In this document: one piece after another, positions 1 to 7,706 of the stretch
Position numbering within the stretch: the stretch's first letter is position 1
How the letters are laid out: every line of letters begins with the position of its first letter
DNA from: DATDVL01 sp035290025
Lineage (GTDB): Archaea > Nanobdellota > Nanobdellia > SCGC-AAA011-G17 > DATDVL01
Assembly (NCBI GenBank): GCA_035290025.1
Contig: DATDVL010000024.1
Location: 1-18,942 of the forward strand
Direction of reading: 5' to 3'
Length of the DNA: 18,942 bases
Made by a program: the position numbers and the translations under genes
The notes under the pieces: model-generated
Database searches by the model: none
What the model was told of the DNA's origin: nothing
What the model saw: only the letters and a program-made list of their open reading frames with translations

Positions 1-1054
1 CCAAGACTACAATCAAGCCTATCACTATTTTACTCAACAAGCCATAATCAATCTTCTGCACCCAATCAGCACAAAGCCAGCCCAGCCACAACGCAAGAGC
101 AGCAGCAATCAAACTCACAAACAAAGCAATACCCAACAATATAATTAACTCTTGCAAACCAACATCAACAAAACGAGCCATCACCACCAACGAACCATTA
201 CGAGCCTTCTCAAAAACAAACAGTGTAACTAAACTTAACACCATATTCACCACATTAATACCACCAGAAACAACAAGAAAATCATCAGCATTACTTGACT
301 TTACCACACTAGAAGCCATTACCGAAGCCTGAGCACCACCCAAACCTGGGAGAAAAGAACACAACATAGAAGCAACAACAGCAACCAAAGACAAACCAGC
401 AACCTTAGCCTTCTCCACCAAAGGAAAAACCCTCACCTGCAAAGGAACAGACAACTTCTCACGAACACCCATCACCAAAGCAGCAATACCAAACAAACCA
501 GAAAACAAAGGAAACAACGGCTCCCGCAACGAAGACAAACTAAAAACAGTAACACCCAAAACACCCGCAAACAAGAAAACCAGTAATGCAATAAACCATG
601 AATGACCTTCACGCACTATCAACCAACCAGAAATAGCAAGCAATAACCAACCAATAAATGGCTTTAACAAAGGATACAAAAAAGACATACTGACAATCAT
701 TAACGGAACCAAACTTATCAACACCACAACACCACCCAAACCCCCAACAACAGAAAGAACAATAGCCTTGAAACCAAAACCCCCTAATAACAACTGTTGA
801 CTTGGTAACACTGACAAAACACGATCAACATCAGGAACAGACAAAAAAACAGAAGGAATAACATCCAAAAAAACATGGGTTAAGGACATCACCAACAAAA
901 AGACAGCCAAAGCAAAAGGAGAAAAGAAACCCAACAACCACGAAGACAACGACCAAACCACCGTAGCAACCAAATTAATATGCACACCCGGAAACAAGCC
1001 TGTACAGCAACCAGCAACCAAACCCGCAAGACCAGCAATAACAACATCCCACAT
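1..1054 (-). CDS. COG1784/DUF112 (TctA-like) multi-TM permease, 3' end beyond window
   Basis: This is a polytopic inner-membrane protein whose reading frame stays open from an ATG at 1054 to the left edge (351 codons seen), so the C-terminus is missing. The translation is almost wholly hydrophobic, with about eight to ten TM helices. Near the N-terminus it has GLFPGVHINL (residues 19-28), and a later segment reads FLPGLGGAQA. These paired PG(V/L)xxx loops resemble those of the archaeal TctA-like permease family COG1784 (DUF112), related to the large subunit of tripartite tricarboxylate transporters. The substrate is unknown. The start lies one base after the stop of the OB-fold gene, so the two are probably cotranscribed and translationally coupled. 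The family call rests on motif memory only. Confidence 0.8.
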   Translation of the reverse strand, partial: MWDVVIAGLAGLVAGCCTGLFPGVHINLVATVVWSLSSWLLGFFSPFALAVFLLVMSLTHVFLDVIPSVFLSVPDVDRVLSVLPSQQLLLGGFGFKAIVLSVVGGLGGVVVLISLVPLMIVSMSFLYPLLKPFIGWLLLAISGWLIVREGHSWFIALLVFLFAGVLGVTVFSLSSLREPLFPLFSGLFGIAALVMGVREKLSVPLQVRVFPLVEKAKVAGLSLVAVVASMLCSFLPGLGGAQASVMASSVVKSSNADDFLVVSGGINVVNMVLSLVTLFVFEKARNGSLVVMARFVDVGLQELIILLGIALFVSLIAAALALWLGWLCADWVQKIDYGLLSKIVIGLIVVL

Positions 1055-1055
1055 A

Positions 1056-1394
1056 TTATAAACCCTCTAACGACTCAACAATCAATTCCTTCTTATCCTT
1101 GTAAACACTCACCCGACCAACAATACGAACCAACAAACCCTTCTTCAAAGAAGGAACACTATCAAAAAGAACAAGATTAACAAAACCAACATCATCCTTA
1201 AGACTAAACAACGTAACTGTTTCTAAAACCCTAACATTTGTGACAACACCTTCCACAGAAACCTTCGTATTCTCCTTCAAAGACTGTAAAGACTTTGCAT
1301 CAACCTTATCTGGTTCATCAACAGCAGCAACTACTAACAAAACTGTTAACAATAACAAGAAACCTATACCACACTTACGAGCAAACGAATCCAT
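1056..1394 (-). CDS. secreted or membrane-anchored OB-fold protein
   Basis: A 112-residue protein. Residues 1-24 form a signal peptide or anchor: a short basic start, a leucine-rich core at about 10-22, then AAVDEP. Residues about 38-112 look like a small OB-fold of the tRNA-anticodon/nucleic-acid-binding type, with the pattern VEGVVTNV, TLFSLKDDVG, VNLVLFD, GRVSVYKDKKEL. If exported, nucleic-acid binding is not a given and the ligand is unknown. It is the first gene of a two-gene unit with the downstream permease (1-nt gap). A TATA-like box about 25 nt upstream of the ATG suggests a leaderless transcript and supports this start. Confidence 0.75.
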   Translation of the reverse strand: MDSFARKCGIGFLLLLTVLLVVAAVDEPDKVDAKSLQSLKENTKVSVEGVVTNVRVLETVTLFSLKDDVGFVNLVLFDSVPSLKKGLLVRIVGRVSVYKDKKELIVESLEGL

Positions 1395-1414
1395 CTGTTC
1401 TACTCTTAAAAAAT

Positions 1415-1424
1415 CTTAAATATG
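1415..1424 (-). promoter_or_regulatory. TATA-like promoter for the OB-fold/permease unit
   Basis: Read on the minus strand the sequence is CATATTTAAG. Its centre is about 25 nt before the ATG at 1394, the usual archaeal TATA spacing to a transcription start, so the mRNA would start at or next to the start codon. Confidence 0.55.
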
Positions 1425-1468
1425 CGTTGTGGTCAAAAAACCGAAAAAATTACGGCCTTACAGAAACG

Positions 1469-1477
1469 TTTATAATT
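1469..1477 (+). promoter_or_regulatory. TATA-like promoter for tyrS
   Basis: TTTATAATT is centred about 27 nt before the ATG at 1500. No Shine-Dalgarno motif stands out, so a leaderless transcript is likely. With the box at 1415-1424 it forms a divergent promoter region of about 105 nt, in which I see nothing else. Confidence 0.55.
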
Positions 1478-1499
1478 AACTTAAAGAAGAAAAGAAGCA

Positions 1500-2576
1500 A
1501 TGGACATCAACAAACGACTAGCACTCATCAAAGAAGTAGGAGAAGAAATCATCACTGAAGAAGAACTCCGAACATTACTAGAAACAAAAAAGAAACCCAT
1601 AGCCTACGACGGGTTCGAACCCTCAGGTAATTTACATATTGCACAAGGTCTTCTACGATCCATTAATGTCAACAAAATGATTGATGCAGGATGTCACTTC
1701 AAAATGTGGGTAGCAGACTGGTTCGGATGGATGAATAACAAACTTGGCGGGGACCTAGAAAAAATACGTGTAGCAGGAGAATACATGATTGAAGTATGGA
1801 AAACCACTGGCATGAAAACAGAATCCATAGACTTCCTTTGGGCAAAAGATGTCATGGCAGACGAAAATTACTGGAAAAAAGTCGTACAAATAGCAAGAAA
1901 CTCAACTTTACCACGAGTTATCCGCTGCAGCCAAATCATGGGAAGAAAAGAATCAGAACAACTATCAGCAGCACAAATATTCTACCCCTGTATGCAAGCA
2001 GCAGACGTATTCCACCTTGAAGCAGACATCACCCAACTTGGCATGGACCAAAAAAAAGTGAATATTCTCGCACGAGAAGTAGCACCAAAATTAGGACTCA
2101 CCAAACCTGTTATTGTAAGTCATCATATGTTATTAGGGCTTGGAAAACCTGTCAGCCAAGAAAAAGACGCAACAGAACGAGCCATTGACCTTAAAATGAG
2201 CAAAAGCAGACCAGAAACAGCCATCTTCATGACTGATTCAGCACCACTCGTAGAAAAAAAAATACAAAACGCCTACTGCCCTGAAGGAGAAATCAAAGAA
2301 AACCCCTTAGCAGAATACTTAAAATATATCCTTTTTGAAAAATTCAAAGAAATAAAAATCGAACGAGACAAAAAATTCGGAGGAGACCTCATTCTCCACA
2401 GCTTTGAAGAATTTTCAGCAATTTACTTAAAAAAACAGCTGCACCCATTAGATTTAAAAAAAACTGTTGCTGTTCACGTCAACAAACTACTTGAACCTGT
2501 AAGAAAACACTTTGATACCAACAAAAAAGCAAAAAACCTTCTTGAACAAGTCCAAAAATTTGAGATCACACGATGA
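1500..2576 (+). CDS. tyrS: tyrosyl-tRNA synthetase, archaeal/eukaryotic type
   Basis: Class I aminoacyl-tRNA synthetase that charges tRNA-Tyr with tyrosine in the cytoplasm. The 358-residue protein shows YDGFEPSGNLHIAQ at 36-49, where HIAQ (46-49) is the HIGH-type ATP motif, and a canonical KMSKS loop at 232-236. The segments MWVADWFGWMNNK, QAADVFHLEADITQLGMDQ and KVNILARE match the archaeal/eukaryotic TyrRS branch rather than bacterial TyrRS or TrpRS. It is longer than the roughly 306-residue Methanocaldococcus enzyme, resembling the longer eukaryote-like forms. Its TGA overlaps the ATG of the next gene by four bases (ATGA), indicating coupled translation. Confidence 0.97.
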   Translation: MDINKRLALIKEVGEEIITEEELRTLLETKKKPIAYDGFEPSGNLHIAQGLLRSINVNKMIDAGCHFKMWVADWFGWMNNKLGGDLEKIRVAGEYMIEVWKTTGMKTESIDFLWAKDVMADENYWKKVVQIARNSTLPRVIRCSQIMGRKESEQLSAAQIFYPCMQAADVFHLEADITQLGMDQKKVNILAREVAPKLGLTKPVIVSHHMLLGLGKPVSQEKDATERAIDLKMSKSRPETAIFMTDSAPLVEKKIQNAYCPEGEIKENPLAEYLKYILFEKFKEIKIERDKKFGGDLILHSFEEFSAIYLKKQLHPLDLKKTVAVHVNKLLEPVRKHFDTNKKAKNLLEQVQKFEITR

Positions 2577-3319
2577 ACATTTACACTGCAGGAACTTCCC
2601 AAGGAAGCCTTGACCATAATAAAGGGACAGAAAAAGCACCAGAAGCCATACTCAAAGAAATACACAACAACTATTCCCCCCATCCTATAACTATAACAGA
2701 AGACAATATTGACCAAACACAAAAAAACATTTACGAAACACTCATCAAAGAAAAAGAATTTGCCATACTCATCGGAGGAGACCACAGCATAACACAAGCA
2801 AGCTTCACCGCATTCGCAAAAAAATATAACAACCCCGGACTCATCATGTTTGACGCCCACCCTGACTGCACGAACAATTTCAAAACAACCCACGAAGACT
2901 TCATCAACGTACTTATCAGCGAAAAGGTATTACCACCAAAAAACCTTGCCATGATAGGCGTACGAGCAGCACATCCACAAGAACTAGCATTCCTCAAAGA
3001 ACAAGGAGTCAAAGTATACTTCATGAACACCATCCACAACACAGAATTCATGGCAGATGAAATCATGGAAAACCTCAGAACCTGCGACGGCATTTATCTT
3101 ACTATTGACATTGATGTCTTAGACCCTGCCTATGCACCTGGAACAGGATACTTAGAACCCGGCGGCATGACTAGCAGAGAACTCTTCCAACTTTTAGAAC
3201 GATTCAAACACTTAAAAAACCTAAAATTTTTAGACATCGTAGAAGTCAACCCTGAAAAAGACACCAATAACCTCACAGTACGAACAGCAGCAAAAATTGT
3301 CCAAACTTTCAGTGAGTAA
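2573..3319 (+). CDS. ureohydrolase family protein (arginase/agmatinase-like)
   Basis: A 248-residue member of the arginase/agmatinase/formiminoglutamase superfamily, dimanganese hydrolases of guanidino compounds. Visible metal-site motifs are GGDHS (68-72, ligand H71), DAHPD (94-98) and TIDIDVLDP (177-185, ligands D179 and D181). PGTGYLEPGG (189-198) and EVNPEKD (224-230) are also typical of the superfamily. After DAHPDC the usual arginase HG or agmatinase SH(A/G) substrate loop is replaced by THEDF (106-110), so the substrate cannot be assigned. It overlaps tyrS by four bases. It could serve arginine or polyamine metabolism, but no neighbour supports a particular pathway. Confidence 0.9.
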   Translation: MNIYTAGTSQGSLDHNKGTEKAPEAILKEIHNNYSPHPITITEDNIDQTQKNIYETLIKEKEFAILIGGDHSITQASFTAFAKKYNNPGLIMFDAHPDCTNNFKTTHEDFINVLISEKVLPPKNLAMIGVRAAHPQELAFLKEQGVKVYFMNTIHNTEFMADEIMENLRTCDGIYLTIDIDVLDPAYAPGTGYLEPGGMTSRELFQLLERFKHLKNLKFLDIVEVNPEKDTNNLTVRTAAKIVQTFSE

Positions 3320-3320
3320 A

Positions 3321-3331
3321 GTTTATTAATA
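3321..3331 (+). promoter_or_regulatory. TATA-like promoter for the orphan gene at 3355
   Basis: GTTTATTAATA lies just after the ureohydrolase stop, centred about 28 nt before the ATG at 3355. The spacing fits a leaderless transcript for the next gene. Confidence 0.45.
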
Positions 3332-3354
3332 ACCCCTTATACAACAATGTTTTA

Positions 3355-3780
3355 ATGCCTACATCAAATATCCGTTCTGCTTCTGCTTTAGAACTCATTG
3401 ATGAGTTACACCCATCACCCCCAACAGAAGAGACCAGAGCGACACCACCAGCACTTCAAGATAATCTTTCTTTAAGACTAAAAGAACATTGTTATGCCGC
3501 ATTCGTTCGCGACTACTTACAAGATATTGCTCATGCAGGAAGAAGAAAAACACTTGTACTTTCTCGCTGTTCCCCCCATGACCTTAGCATGATTATTGAT
3601 AGTCTAAACAGACACGGCGTGATGGCAGACACCCCCCAACCTCAAGGAGATGCAGCGACATTCTTACTTAGGATTTACCACTCACCTGATCAAGATTTAG
3701 CAGACACCGAAGATGACAACACTTACCCTCTTGATATTGGTTACTTTAAAGAACGCACCAGTAGTCTCCTCAACAATTAG
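3355..3780 (+). CDS. hypothetical protein, 141 aa
   Basis: I do not recognise a family. The predicted protein is soluble and mostly helical. It begins with a polar, Pro-rich, probably disordered stretch (about 1-32), then a segment containing LRLKEHCYAAFVRDYLQDI, then RRKTLVLSRCSPHDLSMII, which could be a beta-strand followed by a helix, and an acidic C-terminal part. There are no TM segments and no catalytic motif I can name. The start is supported by a TATA-like box 28 nt upstream. The gene ends exactly where the convergent nuclease gene ends (stop at 3780, opposing stop at 3781). Its codons carry more third-position T than the neighbouring plus-strand genes, hinting at more recent acquisition. 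Confidence 0.65.
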   Translation: MPTSNIRSASALELIDELHPSPPTEETRATPPALQDNLSLRLKEHCYAAFVRDYLQDIAHAGRRKTLVLSRCSPHDLSMIIDSLNRHGVMADTPQPQGDAATFLLRIYHSPDQDLADTEDDNTYPLDIGYFKERTSSLLNN

Positions 3781-4440
3781 TCACTCATACCCTTTCGACA
3801 AAATATCCTTAATCTGCTGAGCCTTCTTCTTACCAATCTTATCAACCTTCATCAACTCATCAACAGAAGCAGCAAACACTTTCTCCACAGAACCAAAATG
3901 CTTCAACAACGATTTCGCCAACGTAGGACCAACACTCGGTAATGACTGCACGATAATCTCCTGCCATTCACCCGCAGAAAAACCACGACGCTTTTGTACT
4001 AGACTAATAGGCGTACGCGTCTTCTCAAAACGCTTCGCCAAAATACCAATAAAAGCAGCAGTATCACGAACATTACGCGTCTGCACCAAAGGAACCTGCA
4101 AATCAACCGTGATCGTCGCCAACATACCACGAATAGCATTAGGATGAAAATCACGCAACTGATACCAGTTATCAACACCCTCAACAATCAACACCACATG
4201 AGAAAAATGCTCACGCATATCCATCAACTGCGCAATCAAACGTTTATCAATAATAGAATTAAAAAAATCATTAGCCGTCTTACGCTCAATACCCACTGTA
4301 ATTTCATCACCATGAGCATTCTTCGTACGAACAACATAATCAGCCAACAACAACTGTTGCATATCAACATCACAACCCAACTTCACCAACTCTTTCACCA
4401 TACCGGAAGAACGCTCACGATTATCAACAATGACATTCAT
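3781..4440 (-). CDS. ERCC4/XPF-type structure-specific nuclease with HhH domain (Hef nuclease half)
   Basis: DNA repair nuclease of 219 residues. The N-terminal half is an ERCC4 nuclease domain with VDNRERSSG near residue 5 and the catalytic ERKTANDFF block (the ERKxxxD signature) near residue 52. The C-terminal part carries tandem helix-hairpin-helix motifs: LPSVGPTLAKSLLKHFGSVE and VDKIGKKKAQQI. This layout equals the C-terminal half of archaeal Hef, which cleaves forked and branched DNA at stalled replication forks. Here it is a separate gene that overlaps the end of the helicase gene by four bases (ATGA), so the two are probably made together and may form a complex. I see no clear C-terminal PCNA-binding peptide. 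Confidence 0.93.
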   Translation of the reverse strand: MNVIVDNRERSSGMVKELVKLGCDVDMQQLLLADYVVRTKNAHGDEITVGIERKTANDFFNSIIDKRLIAQLMDMREHFSHVVLIVEGVDNWYQLRDFHPNAIRGMLATITVDLQVPLVQTRNVRDTAAFIGILAKRFEKTRTPISLVQKRRGFSAGEWQEIIVQSLPSVGPTLAKSLLKHFGSVEKVFAASVDELMKVDKIGKKKAQQIKDILSKGYE

Positions 4441-5948
4441 AACAATTTCGCCTGCTTTTCATGCTTCTTCTGAAAATTCTTCAACAGATTCTTCATCTTA
4501 GACTCCTTACGCAACGACGTCCAATAATACACTTCATCCATCGTCTTCTCCGCCATCAAAAAAATAACCTTACCCGCAACTGTACGAGCAGTACGGCCCG
4601 CACGCTGCACACGACGCAACTCACTAGCAACAGGTTCATAAAAAATAACAGCACTGACCTCGGGCAAATCCAAACCCTCCTCACCCACAGAAGAAGCAGT
4701 CAACACAGAAAACTCTTGATTATGGAAACGAGCAAGAACCTCAGCCTGCTCCTTCTGCTTCAAACCTTTATCAGCGCCCTTATCAGCCTGACCAACAAAA
4801 CGAACAGCAGCAATACCCTGAGCACGAAGCATATCCGTAATCTCACGAACCGTATCACGATAATTTGCGAAGACAATCAAACGACTCTTCTCCTTACTCG
4901 CCAATTCCCGCTGCACAATAGCCAACAAACGAACCATTTTAGGATGCAAGATATTATTACCAACAAATGTTTTTACTTGATCCATAACCTTCATTGCCTG
5001 TTCATTCTTCACCAAAGACTTAGCAGCCTTTGTCTCCTCAACCAACAAACCCTTCCAAAAATCAAGAGCAACCGTAAACGACTGTGTTTCGATAAGCATC
5101 AACAAATGATCGAGCTTCATCACCTGCGCAACCACAGAAATACCAAAAAAAGCAGAAGGATTACCCTTCGCTACTTGCTTACGCAAAGCAAACTGCAACA
5201 TTAACAAATCCTTCTTGTTCACATACTGCACAGGCTTATGCAAACCCAGATCATACAGCTTACTCAACAACGACAAACGCATCTCACGCAAAACAGCACC
5301 CATCCTTGTCACTTGCTGATCCAAAACTAAACGCTCCCAAACAATTTCCTTCTGCTGCATATGCTGCTTCAAATCATCATCATCCTCCGTACGAATCTCA
5401 ACAGTATCAATAGCTAGGTTCTTACAAATCTCATCAACACGTTCTTTCGTACTACCTGGAGAAGCAGTCAAACCCAAAACACGAGGATTCAACGACTGCT
5501 CCAAATACTTTTTCACTAAAAACGTATTCGCATATCCCTGGCGAGAACGATGACACTCATCAAGACACACCAAAGAAACATCTTTCAAACTAATACGACC
5601 ATTCTCCAGATCGGACTGAATTGTTTGCGGAGTAGCAATAATTATTTTCGCAGCATCCCACACCTGAGCACGCTTATTCGGAGCTAAAGAACCTGTCAAC
5701 AAAACAATTTCTTCCTTCAATGACGAACGCTCACGAAAAGAAATAACATGCTGACTACACAAAGGCTTTGTAGGAGCAGTAATAAGAATCTTAGAATCAG
5801 GAAACAATTGTAAACGAGCAGCAGCAACCATCAAAGCAATAGGCGTCTTACCCGTACCTGTAGGGAGCACCACCAGTGTATTGCTCTTTTTACACGTCTC
5901 TGCAATAGACCTTTGATATTCACGAGGAACAAAATCAAGTAACTCCAT
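4437..5948 (-). CDS. hef: Hef-like SF2 DNA helicase (helicase half of Hef, separate gene)
   Basis: Superfamily 2 helicase of 503 residues. Motifs in order are REYQRS (Q-motif region, 9-14), LPTGTGKT Walker A (28-35), APTKPL motif Ia (58-63), TPQTIQSDL (106-114), DECH box (130-133), TASPG motif III (161-165), LIVFANYRDT motif IV (357-366), SSVGEEGLDLPE motif V (419-430) and QRAGRTAR motif VI (448-455). The mostly helical insert between the two RecA domains (about 195-340) fits the Hef/FANCM/Mph1 group, which unwinds fork and Holliday-junction structures. Canonical euryarchaeal Hef continues into an ERCC4 nuclease; here the protein ends at KQAKLL and the nuclease follows as a separate overlapping gene. 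A TATA-like box about 27 nt upstream supports the start. Confidence 0.95.
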   Translation of the reverse strand: MELLDFVPREYQRSIAETCKKSNTLVVLPTGTGKTPIALMVAAARLQLFPDSKILITAPTKPLCSQHVISFRERSSLKEEIVLLTGSLAPNKRAQVWDAAKIIIATPQTIQSDLENGRISLKDVSLVCLDECHRSRQGYANTFLVKKYLEQSLNPRVLGLTASPGSTKERVDEICKNLAIDTVEIRTEDDDDLKQHMQQKEIVWERLVLDQQVTRMGAVLREMRLSLLSKLYDLGLHKPVQYVNKKDLLMLQFALRKQVAKGNPSAFFGISVVAQVMKLDHLLMLIETQSFTVALDFWKGLLVEETKAAKSLVKNEQAMKVMDQVKTFVGNNILHPKMVRLLAIVQRELASKEKSRLIVFANYRDTVREITDMLRAQGIAAVRFVGQADKGADKGLKQKEQAEVLARFHNQEFSVLTASSVGEEGLDLPEVSAVIFYEPVASELRRVQRAGRTARTVAGKVIFLMAEKTMDEVYYWTSLRKESKMKNLLKNFQKKHEKQAKLL

Positions 5949-5972
5949 ACTAGCTTATTACAAGGAATAGTG

Positions 5973-5982
5973 CTTTAAAAAA
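5973..5982 (-). promoter_or_regulatory. TATA-like promoter for the helicase-nuclease unit
   Basis: On the minus strand this reads TTTTTTAAAG, centred about 28 nt before the ATG at 5948. No Shine-Dalgarno motif precedes the start, consistent with a leaderless mRNA. Confidence 0.45.
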
Positions 5983-5992
5983 CTTCAGCTAC

Positions 5993-6721
5993 TCAAATAG
6001 TCTTCCACCAATAAGCAGCAACAGCAGTAGCACCCAGTACAACACCCAAAAGCAACGCCAAGAAAGCATTCACATGAACCACCATCAACAAGGTTACCAC
6101 CGCTAGAACAACACTAAACATGTACAATGGCAACGATCCAAAAAATATTTGCGAACCATCAAGCTTCGGCAATGGTAACAAATTAGAAAGCGCTAACGCC
6201 ACCGCAAGATAACGAGCAGCAAGCACCAACGGAGAAGGCTCAAAACCCATAAAAATAATAGCCAGAACCATCATGCTCAACGGACCAGCAACCAAACAAG
6301 CAGCACGCTCAAACTCACGAATACCAAAAAGTTTATACCCAATACGCAAACGAGGAATAGTAACAACAGCAGAACTCAAAACACCCGCAAAGACTAATTT
6401 GCTACCAGAAACAAGAGCGATGATCAAAGGAAGCAACAACCACAAGGGAATACCAAAACCAACTAGATGATGACGAGGCTTCAACGAATAACGATGCAAA
6501 GACCATAAACTCTTCTCAACACTACCACCGAACTTCTGAGCAATAACACGCTGCGCAAGCGTATACAACAAAAGCATAACCAACGCTAATGCTATCACCG
6601 AAATAACATGCACCAACCAAGAATTTACAATAAACACTGGCTGGCCATCATCAAAACCTACCAATAAACCAAGAACAATAGCAGCACCAATAAATGACCC
6701 TAACTCTTTTTTTGTAAACAT
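5993..6721 (-). CDS. M50 (site-2 protease) family membrane protein lacking HExxH
   Basis: A 242-residue polytopic protein, about six TM segments, with the architecture of a compact archaeal M50/site-2 protease. Family features are AGPLSM (145-150) and LLPLPKLDG (181-189), which matches the conserved N/L-P-x-x-x-LDG loop carrying the third zinc ligand (D188 kept). Where HExxH should be, the sequence reads LLYTLAQRVIAQKFG (51-65): both His and the catalytic Glu are replaced (Y53, T54, Q57). It is therefore probably a pseudoprotease with a scaffolding or regulatory role; I infer this. The start overlaps the TraB gene by 22 nt and is preceded by AGGTGAT (6725-6731), complementary to the 16S rRNA tail, which fixes the ATG at 6721. 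Confidence 0.75.
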   Translation of the reverse strand: MFTKKELGSFIGAAIVLGLLVGFDDGQPVFIVNSWLVHVISVIALALVMLLLYTLAQRVIAQKFGGSVEKSLWSLHRYSLKPRHHLVGFGIPLWLLLPLIIALVSGSKLVFAGVLSSAVVTIPRLRIGYKLFGIREFERAACLVAGPLSMMVLAIIFMGFEPSPLVLAARYLAVALALSNLLPLPKLDGSQIFFGSLPLYMFSVVLAVVTLLMVVHVNAFLALLLGVVLGATAVAAYWWKTI

Positions 6722-7320
6722 TTCATCACCTTTTTCATACCAGGAATATGCCCCGCACCAACAACAGCTATAACCTTACCCTTCGTAGACTTAGAAAGAT
6801 TATATAAGTTTTTGCCCAAAACCTCATCACGTTCTGTAACCAACACACGATACATACTAGGAAAACGAACTCTTAATAGTTCTATCATAGAAAAAATATC
6901 TGCTTCCTTAGGCATGACAACTTTGCTACGAACAAAAAAGACTGAAATAATATCTTTACATAACAACCACTTTTCACGAAATGACAACGAAGATTTCAAA
7001 CGACTTAACGTTACTGATAACGGACGGTCAATACAAACAACCTTAGCCTGAAAATTTTTAGCCAGTCTATCAGCAGCACGCATATCATCACCAGGCTGCA
7101 CACCCATACCCTTACCTATAGCATCCTGCACCCACCCTAAAACACCACCCCACGACAAAGAACGACGAGATTTCAAATACAAACCATGATAACGAGCATT
7201 ATCCAACTCCAAGGCAACAACTTTAGGACGAAACTTCACAAAATAACGACGCAAACGAGCATACACATCAACTTCAACATGTGACGTACCCACAATTATA
7301 ACATTCTTCCAGCACCACAT
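6700..7320 (-). CDS. TraB/PrgY-family protein (soluble domain only)
   Basis: Member of the TraB family (COG1916; archaeal proteins of unknown activity related to bacterial PrgY/TraB). Visible motifs are IIVGTSHV near the start, VVALELDNARY, CIDRP, LVTERD and VVGAGHIPGM close to the end. Many archaeal TraB proteins are about 400 aa with a C-terminal membrane domain; this one is about 206 aa and stops after the TraB fold. I place the start at 7320 (MWCWKN): the only TATA-like element lies at 7334-7349, overlapping the alternative in-frame ATG at 7335, and is about 25 nt from 7320. If another promoter exists, the protein could start at 7335 (211 aa). It is followed by the M50-like gene with a 22-nt overlap. 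Confidence 0.85.
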   Translation of the reverse strand: MWCWKNVIIVGTSHVEVDVYARLRRYFVKFRPKVVALELDNARYHGLYLKSRRSLSWGGVLGWVQDAIGKGMGVQPGDDMRAADRLAKNFQAKVVCIDRPLSVTLSRLKSSLSFREKWLLCKDIISVFFVRSKVVMPKEADIFSMIELLRVRFPSMYRVLVTERDEVLGKNLYNLSKSTKGKVIAVVGAGHIPGMKKVMKCLQKKS

Positions 7321-7333
7321 CAAACGAGAAAAC

Positions 7334-7349
7334 ATTTAAATAGTATAAG
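7334..7349. promoter_or_regulatory. bidirectional TATA-like region between TraB and PRC-barrel genes
   Basis: ATTTAAATAGTATAAG can be read in both directions. On the minus strand CTTATACTATTTAA lies about 25 nt from the ATG at 7320. On the plus strand TTTAAATAG would set a transcription start near 7364, giving a leader of about 20 nt that contains the GGAGG motif of the PRC-barrel gene. Confidence 0.45.
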
Positions 7350-7384
7350 AGTGTTTGCATTACAACACCCTTGGAGGCCAAAAC

Positions 7385-7678
7385 ATGCTACAGTTACGAA
7401 GAATCACTGAAGTTTACGAAGTCAAAGTTTTCACTGATACCGGAGACTATTTCGGAGACATAGAAGAAGCCATCATCACTGGCAACAGAGTTTTCGGATG
7501 GCGCGTACGAGCAACACGCAATTCCAGCTTAAGCAGATCACTCGGAGGAGCACGCGGTGTCGTCGTTCCCCACCAATTGGTCAGGGCCATAGGAGACATT
7601 ATGATTATTAGCAAAGCAGCATTACCCACACCCGCAGTTGAAGCACCCATGACACCAGCACCCACTGAGGAGTATTAA
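7385..7678 (+). CDS. PRC-barrel domain protein
   Basis: A 97-residue cytoplasmic protein made of one PRC-barrel-like domain (about 1-82) and a Pro/Ala/Thr-rich tail (about 83-97). The pattern VKVFTDTGDYFGDIEEAII, VFGWRV, RGVVVPHQLVRAIGDIMIIS resembles small archaeal PRC-barrel proteins, several of which associate with membrane or cell-division factors. The start is the ATG at 7385, preceded by GGAGG at 7373-7377 with a 7-nt gap; a TTG at 7355 in the same frame is rejected because it lies upstream of that motif. It is the first gene of a unit encoding three related polytopic proteins, so a link to the membrane machine downstream is possible but not shown. Confidence 0.8.
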   Translation: MLQLRRITEVYEVKVFTDTGDYFGDIEEAIITGNRVFGWRVRATRNSSLSRSLGGARGVVVPHQLVRAIGDIMIISKAALPTPAVEAPMTPAPTEEY

Positions 7679-7706
7679 TGTTTTTTAGTAAAAAAGAGGT
7701 ACCCGG

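Noticed and set aside
4144..5204. Long plus-strand open frames opposite the helicase/nuclease genes
   Set aside because: They are antisense shadows produced by the strand composition bias. They encode His/Leu/Thr/Asn-rich sequence without motifs, while the minus strand has complete helicase and nuclease signatures.
7355..7384. TTG start extending the PRC-barrel gene upstream
   Set aside because: The ATG at 7385 has GGAGG 7 nt upstream, and the extra ten residues would be encoded across that ribosome-binding site.
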